Below are positions 5,278 to 8,506 of a DNA stretch of 8,506 nt, piece after piece. The position numbers were made by a program, and so were the translations under genes. Within the stretch, counting starts at the first letter, position 1; the number at the start of each line of letters is the position of its first letter. This DNA is from Anaerotignum sp. (GTDB lineage: Bacteria; Bacillota; Clostridia; Lachnospirales; Anaerotignaceae): the NCBI GenBank assembly GCA_017560955.1, contig JAFZDV010000099.1, positions 1-8,506 on the forward strand, read 5' to 3'. The notes under the pieces were generated by a model. It ran no database searches. It was not told the DNA's origin and saw only the letters and a list, made by a program, of their open reading frames with translations.

Positions 5278-6780
5278 ATGGCAACTTTCTTTACAGAACC
5301 ATCCAGAACTTTCAGTGAATTCCTGCTTGTTCCCGGCTACTCCACAAAACAGTGCATGGTGGACAACGTAAGTCTGAAAACACCCGTTGTAAAATTCAAA
5401 AAAGGCGAAAAACCCGCTCTGGAAATGAACATCCCTCTGGTTTCCGCAGTTATGCAGGCGGTATCCGATGACAAAATGGCAGTGGCTCTGGCAAAAGAAG
5501 GCGGTATTGCGTTCATTTACGGTTCTCAGCCCATCGAAAGCCAGGCTGCAATGGTAGCAAAAGCAAAATCCTACAAAGCTGGTTTCGTAGTATCCGATTC
5601 CAATATCAGCCCCGAAAGCACACTGGCTGACATTCTGGCTCTGAAAGCAAGAACAGGCCACTCCACAGTAGCTGTTACAACAGACGGTACAGCACAGGGC
5701 AAACTGGTAGGTATGGTAACAAGCAGAGACTACCGTGTAAGCCGTATGGAAGGCAATGAACTGGTAAAAGATTTCATGACACCTCTGTCTGAACTGATCA
5801 CAGCTCCTTCCGGCACATCCCTGAAAGAAGCAAACAACATCATCTGGGATCACAAGATCAATCAGCTGCCTATCGTTGACGAAGAAGGCAGACTGGAATA
5901 TATGGTATTCCGTAAAGACTACGCAAGCCACAAAGAAAATGCAAACGAACTGCTGGATGCACACAAACGCTATGTGGTAGGCGCAGGTATCAACACAAGA
6001 GACTTCAAAGAAAGAGTTCCCGCTCTGGTAGAAGCTGGTGTTGACATCATGACAATCGACTCTTCCGAAGGTTACAGCGAATGGCAGAAAGATACTCTGG
6101 AATGGATCAGAGCAACATACGGCGATTCCGTAAAAGTTGGTGCTGGTAACGTTGTAGACGCAGAAGGTTTCCGTTTCCTGGCAGACTGCGGCGCAGACTT
6201 CGTTAAAGTAGGTATCGGCGGCGGCTCCATCTGTATCACACGTGAACAGAAAGGTATCGGCCGTGGTCAGGCTTCCGCTGTTATCGAAGTAGCAAAAGCA
6301 AGAGATGAATACTTCAAAGAAACAGGCATCTACGTTCCCATCTGCTCCGACGGTGGTATCGTATATGACTACCATATGACACTGGCTCTGGCTATGGGTG
6401 CTGACTTCATCATGCTGGGCAGATACTTCGCTCGTTTCGATGAATCCCCTACAAACAAAGTAAACATCAACGGTACATACATGAAAGAGTACTGGGGTGA
6501 AGGTTCCGCAAGAGCTAGAAACTGGCAGAGATATGACATGGGCGGCGACTCCAAACTGTCCTTCGAAGAAGGCGTTGACTCCTATGTTCCCTACGCAGGC
6601 AGCCTGCGTGACAACGTTGGTCTGTCCCTGAAAAAAGTAAAATCCACAATGTGCAACTGTGGCGTACTGACAATCCCCGAACTGCAGGAAAAAGCGAAGA
6701 TCACAGTAATCTCCACAACTTCCCTGGTTGAAGGCGGCGCTCACGACGTACTGCTGAAAGACAGCGCAACAATCAAATAA
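5278..6780 (+). CDS. guaB: Inosine-5'-monophosphate dehydrogenase, Tritrichomonas foetus-like class
   Basis: This enzyme oxidises IMP to XMP with NAD+, the committed step of GMP synthesis, in the cytosol. It has 500 residues. The N-terminal half of the barrel (about 1-100) is followed by a CBS-pair subdomain (about 100-220, with VGMVTSRDY and [10 protein letters not shown]) and the rest of the (beta/alpha)8 barrel. Key residues are Asp261 in [10 protein letters not shown], the catalytic Cys319 in the loop [20 protein letters not shown], and the flap dyad Arg418-Tyr419 in RNWQRYD. The usual bacterial loop is GPGSICTTR-x-V-x-G-V-G; here it is [13 protein letters not shown]. That loop, together with [45 protein letters not shown] and KSTMCNCG, is what I recall from T. 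foetus IMPDH, at identical residue numbers. Lys310 and Glu431 also match that enzyme. The whole frame has no TTA, CTA or TCA codon, suggesting strong expression. It is flanked by terminators, so it is monocistronic. Confidence 0.96.
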   Translation: MATFFTEPSRTFSEFLLVPGYSTKQCMVDNVSLKTPVVKFKKGEKPALEMNIPLVSAVMQAVSDDKMAVALAKEGGIAFIYGSQPIESQAAMVAKAKSYKAGFVVSDSNISPESTLADILALKARTGHSTVAVTTDGTAQGKLVGMVTSRDYRVSRMEGNELVKDFMTPLSELITAPSGTSLKEANNIIWDHKINQLPIVDEEGRLEYMVFRKDYASHKENANELLDAHKRYVVGAGINTRDFKERVPALVEAGVDIMTIDSSEGYSEWQKDTLEWIRATYGDSVKVGAGNVVDAEGFRFLADCGADFVKVGIGGGSICITREQKGIGRGQASAVIEVAKARDEYFKETGIYVPICSDGGIVYDYHMTLALAMGADFIMLGRYFARFDESPTNKVNINGTYMKEYWGEGSARARNWQRYDMGGDSKLSFEEGVDSYVPYAGSLRDNVGLSLKKVKSTMCNCGVLTIPELQEKAKITVISTTSLVEGGAHDVLLKDSATIK

Positions 6781-6801
6781 TTGATTTTCTGAAAGACTTT
6801 G

Positions 6802-6828
6802 ACAGCCTTCCGTATGGAAGGCTGTTTT
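6802..6828 (+). terminator. Intrinsic terminator after guaB
   Basis: A perfect 10-bp stem, ACAGCCTTCC (6802-6811) with GGAAGGCTGT (6816-6825), has a 4-base loop and runs into TTTTGTT. It lies 21 bp after the guaB stop. The T-run is short and interrupted by G, so some read-through into the MATE gene is possible; no good promoter is seen between here and that gene. Confidence 0.82.
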
Positions 6829-6879
6829 GTTGGTAAATTGACCTTTAATCATATTTTAATGAAAGGAGAAATTCGGAAA

Positions 6880-8259
6880 ATGGAACAGAATAAAATGGGC
6901 GTTATGCCCATCAATAAACTCCTGCTCTCCATGTCTTTGCCTATGATGGCATCCATGCTGGTGCAGGCATTATATAATATCGTTGACAGTATGTTCGTAG
7001 CGCAGCTGAGCGAAAATGCTCTGACTGCGGTTTCTCTGGCATTCCCTGCGCAGAACCTGATGATCGCGATCGGTACAGGTACCGGCGTAGGTATGAACGC
7101 ACTGGTTTCCCGTTCCCTTGGTGAAAAGAATAAGGAAAGAGCAAACCTGATTGCCAACAACGGCATTGTGCTGCTGTTTCTGAGTGCAGTTGTGATGAGC
7201 ATCCTGTGTATTTTCGGCAGCAGACTGTTCTTCAGCCTGCAGACAAAAGATCCCGAAATCATCCAGTACGGCGTGGATTATCTGCAGATCGTCGGTGGTC
7301 TGAGTTTCGGTATTTTCCTGCAGTTTGCCTTTGAACGTATCCTGCAGTCCACAGGCAGAACGTTCTACACTATGCTGACACAGGGCCTTGGTGCCATCAT
7401 CAATATCATCCTGGACCCTATCATGATCTTCGGCTGGTTTGGCTGCCCTGCTATGGGTATCAAAGGTGCGGCGCTAGCGACAGTTATCGGTCAGTTCTGT
7501 GCTGCGGCTCTGGCACTGTGGTTCAACAAAAAGAAAAACGACGATATCGTGATCAATCCCAAGAAATATCACCTGCAGATGCATGCAGTGAAAAATATCT
7601 ATGCCATCGGTATTCCTTCCATCTGTATGGCATCCATTGGTTCTATCATGACCTTCGGTATGAATAAGATTCTCATCGCCTTCACTTCCACAGCGGCGGC
7701 GGTATTCGGTGTTTACTTCAAACTGCAGAGTTTCATCTTCATGCCTGTATTCGGTCTGAACAATGGTATGGTTCCTATCATTGGTTTCAACTATGGCGCA
7801 AGAAAGCCCGACCGTCTGGTTGGAACGATGCGTCTGGCAACAAAATATGCCATGTCCATGATGGGCGCAGGTACGCTGGCATTCTGGCTGTTCACACCTC
7901 AGCTGCTGGGTATCTTTAATGCTTCTGAACAGATGCTGTCCATCGGTATCCCTGCATTAAGACTGATCAGCCTATCCTTCCTGCTGGCTGGTTTCAATAT
8001 CATCCGCATTTCCACAATGCAGGCACTGGGTCACGGCGTTGTCAGCCTGACGATTTCTGTTCTGCGTCAGCTGGGCGTTCTGCTGCCCTCTGCATTCATT
8101 TTCTCCCGTATTTGGGGTCTGAATGCTACATGGATCTCCTTCCCTCTGGCGGAAATGGTTGCGCTGATGATCACAATTGTGCTGTTCCGCAAGGTATATC
8201 ATAATGAAATTCAGCCTATTTTCGATGAGGTGGCTGCAAAAGAGGCGAAAGAAGCCTGA
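6880..8259 (+). CDS. MATE-family multidrug/Na+-coupled efflux protein
   Basis: This integral membrane antiporter of the MATE class (MatE domains, NorM/MepA/DinF superfamily) exports organic, often cationic, compounds using a Na+ or H+ gradient. From ATG 6880 it has 459 residues, the normal length, with about twelve hydrophobic segments in two homologous halves. Family signatures include LSMSLPMMASMLVQALYNIVDSMFVAQL at residues 15-42 (given here as LPMMASMLVQALYNIVDSMF), the ALTAVSLAFPAQNLMIAIGTGTG stretch, GRTFYTMLTQGLGAIINIILD (in part) and, in the second half, PVFGLNNGMVPIIGFNYGAR. The start is set by AAGGAG at 6863-6868, eleven bases upstream; a longer reading from 6799 would run through the guaB terminator and lacks a ribosome site. 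The gene appears co-transcribed with the flavoprotein gene 12 bp downstream. Substrate is unknown; a drug-resistance role should not be assumed. Confidence 0.93.
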   Translation: MEQNKMGVMPINKLLLSMSLPMMASMLVQALYNIVDSMFVAQLSENALTAVSLAFPAQNLMIAIGTGTGVGMNALVSRSLGEKNKERANLIANNGIVLLFLSAVVMSILCIFGSRLFFSLQTKDPEIIQYGVDYLQIVGGLSFGIFLQFAFERILQSTGRTFYTMLTQGLGAIINIILDPIMIFGWFGCPAMGIKGAALATVIGQFCAAALALWFNKKKNDDIVINPKKYHLQMHAVKNIYAIGIPSICMASIGSIMTFGMNKILIAFTSTAAAVFGVYFKLQSFIFMPVFGLNNGMVPIIGFNYGARKPDRLVGTMRLATKYAMSMMGAGTLAFWLFTPQLLGIFNASEQMLSIGIPALRLISLSFLLAGFNIIRISTMQALGHGVVSLTISVLRQLGVLLPSAFIFSRIWGLNATWISFPLAEMVALMITIVLFRKVYHNEIQPIFDEVAAKEAKEA

Positions 8260-8271
8260 GGAGGAATGGGA

Positions 8272-8506
8272 ATGTTCCGTGAAATGAGAAGAAATAAACA
8301 GCTGCTGGCGGAAGATGTCAGCAGAGAGATTCTGAATAGAAATACATCCGGTGTTCTGTCCCTGATGGGGGATGAAGGCTACCCTTATGGTGTACCCCTC
8401 AGCTATGTGCTGGTGGAGGATAAAATTTTCTTCCATTGTGCAAAAACAGGCCATAAGATCGATGCCATCCGTAATTGCGAAAAAGCATCCTTCTGTGTCA
8501 TCGATC
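8272..8506 (+). CDS. Pyridoxamine 5'-phosphate oxidase family / NimA-like flavoprotein (5' part)
   Basis: The first 78 codons of a gene cut by the right edge begin MFREMRRNKQLLAEDVSREI. The pattern of a basic N-terminal helix, then SGVLSLMGDEGYPYGVPLSYVL, then EDKIFFHCAKTGHKIDAIRN and ASFCVID, is that of the split-barrel FMN-binding family called 'pyridoxamine 5'-phosphate oxidase-related', which includes the NimA nitroimidazole reductases. His55, in FFHCAKTGHK, is the position that in this family lies at the flavin/ligand site (the NimA histidine that carries a pyruvate adduct, from established work). Start: AGGAGG overlaps the MATE stop codon and is seven bases before ATG 8272, whereas the in-frame ATG 8266 lies only one base after it. 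True activity is unknown; most chromosomal members are uncharacterised and are not proof of metronidazole resistance. A typical member is about 150-160 residues, so half is missing. Confidence 0.85.
   Translation, partial: MFREMRRNKQLLAEDVSREILNRNTSGVLSLMGDEGYPYGVPLSYVLVEDKIFFHCAKTGHKIDAIRNCEKASFCVID

Noticed and set aside
6799..6843. TTGACA at 6799-6804 and TTGACC at 6838-6843 as -35 boxes for the MATE gene
   Set aside because: Neither has a -10-like word 16-18 bp downstream, and the first is partly the terminator stem.
5221..6852. 543-residue open frame antisense to guaB
   Set aside because: It is codon-aligned with guaB and exists only because guaB avoids TTA, CTA and TCA. The protein is Cys/Phe/Val-rich without any family motif, and the sense gene is an unmistakable IMPDH.
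6799..6879. N-terminal extension of the MATE protein starting at 6799
   Set aside because: The extra 27 codons run through the guaB terminator stem and have no ribosome site, while ATG 6880 has AAGGAG upstream.
1..8506. Mobile element, CRISPR, tRNA/rRNA, toxin-antitoxin or defence genes
   Set aside because: I saw no transposase or integrase motifs, no spaced array repeats, no tRNA-like cloverleaf and no known defence domain. All of the main coding space is explained by housekeeping and transport genes.

Overview
The window looks like ordinary chromosome from an anaerobic Gram-positive bacterium of class Clostridia, possibly Lachnospirales-like. This rests on strong AGGAGG ribosome binding sites, a binding protein with a lipoprotein signal in place of a periplasmic one, clostridial-type ThyA and DHFR sequences, and strong CTG/ACA codon preference. 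I cannot name the genus. I see no mobile element, CRISPR array, tRNA, rRNA or phage gene.

Left part, minus strand (1-3515): the start of a branched-chain (LIV-type) amino-acid ABC transporter operon. It is read right to left as promoter, structured leader of about 120 nt, substrate-binding lipoprotein (3359-2130), a 205-bp spacer with an intrinsic terminator and two overlapping hairpins, LivH permease (1924-1037), and LivM permease (1021 to beyond the left edge). The two ATPases expected for such a system would lie beyond position 1.

Centre, plus strand (3669-5187): a divergent folate/thymidylate operon. An extended -10 promoter is followed by thyA (3749-4579) and, 11 bp later, dfrA/folA (4591-5079), closed by a C5/G5 intrinsic terminator. 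The pair is metabolically coupled: ThyA turns dUMP into dTMP and produces dihydrofolate, and DHFR regenerates tetrahydrofolate.

Right part, plus strand (5278-8506): a monocistronic-looking IMP dehydrogenase gene with its own terminator. It is followed by a MATE-family efflux protein that appears co-transcribed with the beginning of a pyridoxamine-phosphate-oxidase/NimA-like flavoprotein, cut by the right edge.

The most notable item is the IMP dehydrogenase. It belongs to the divergent class typified by the protist Tritrichomonas foetus and carries that enzyme's active-site residues at the same numbers (Asp261, Lys310, Cys319, Arg418-Tyr419, Glu431). The second most notable items are the two structured non-coding stretches of the transporter operon. 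I find no convincing evidence of a wholly new multi-gene system here.
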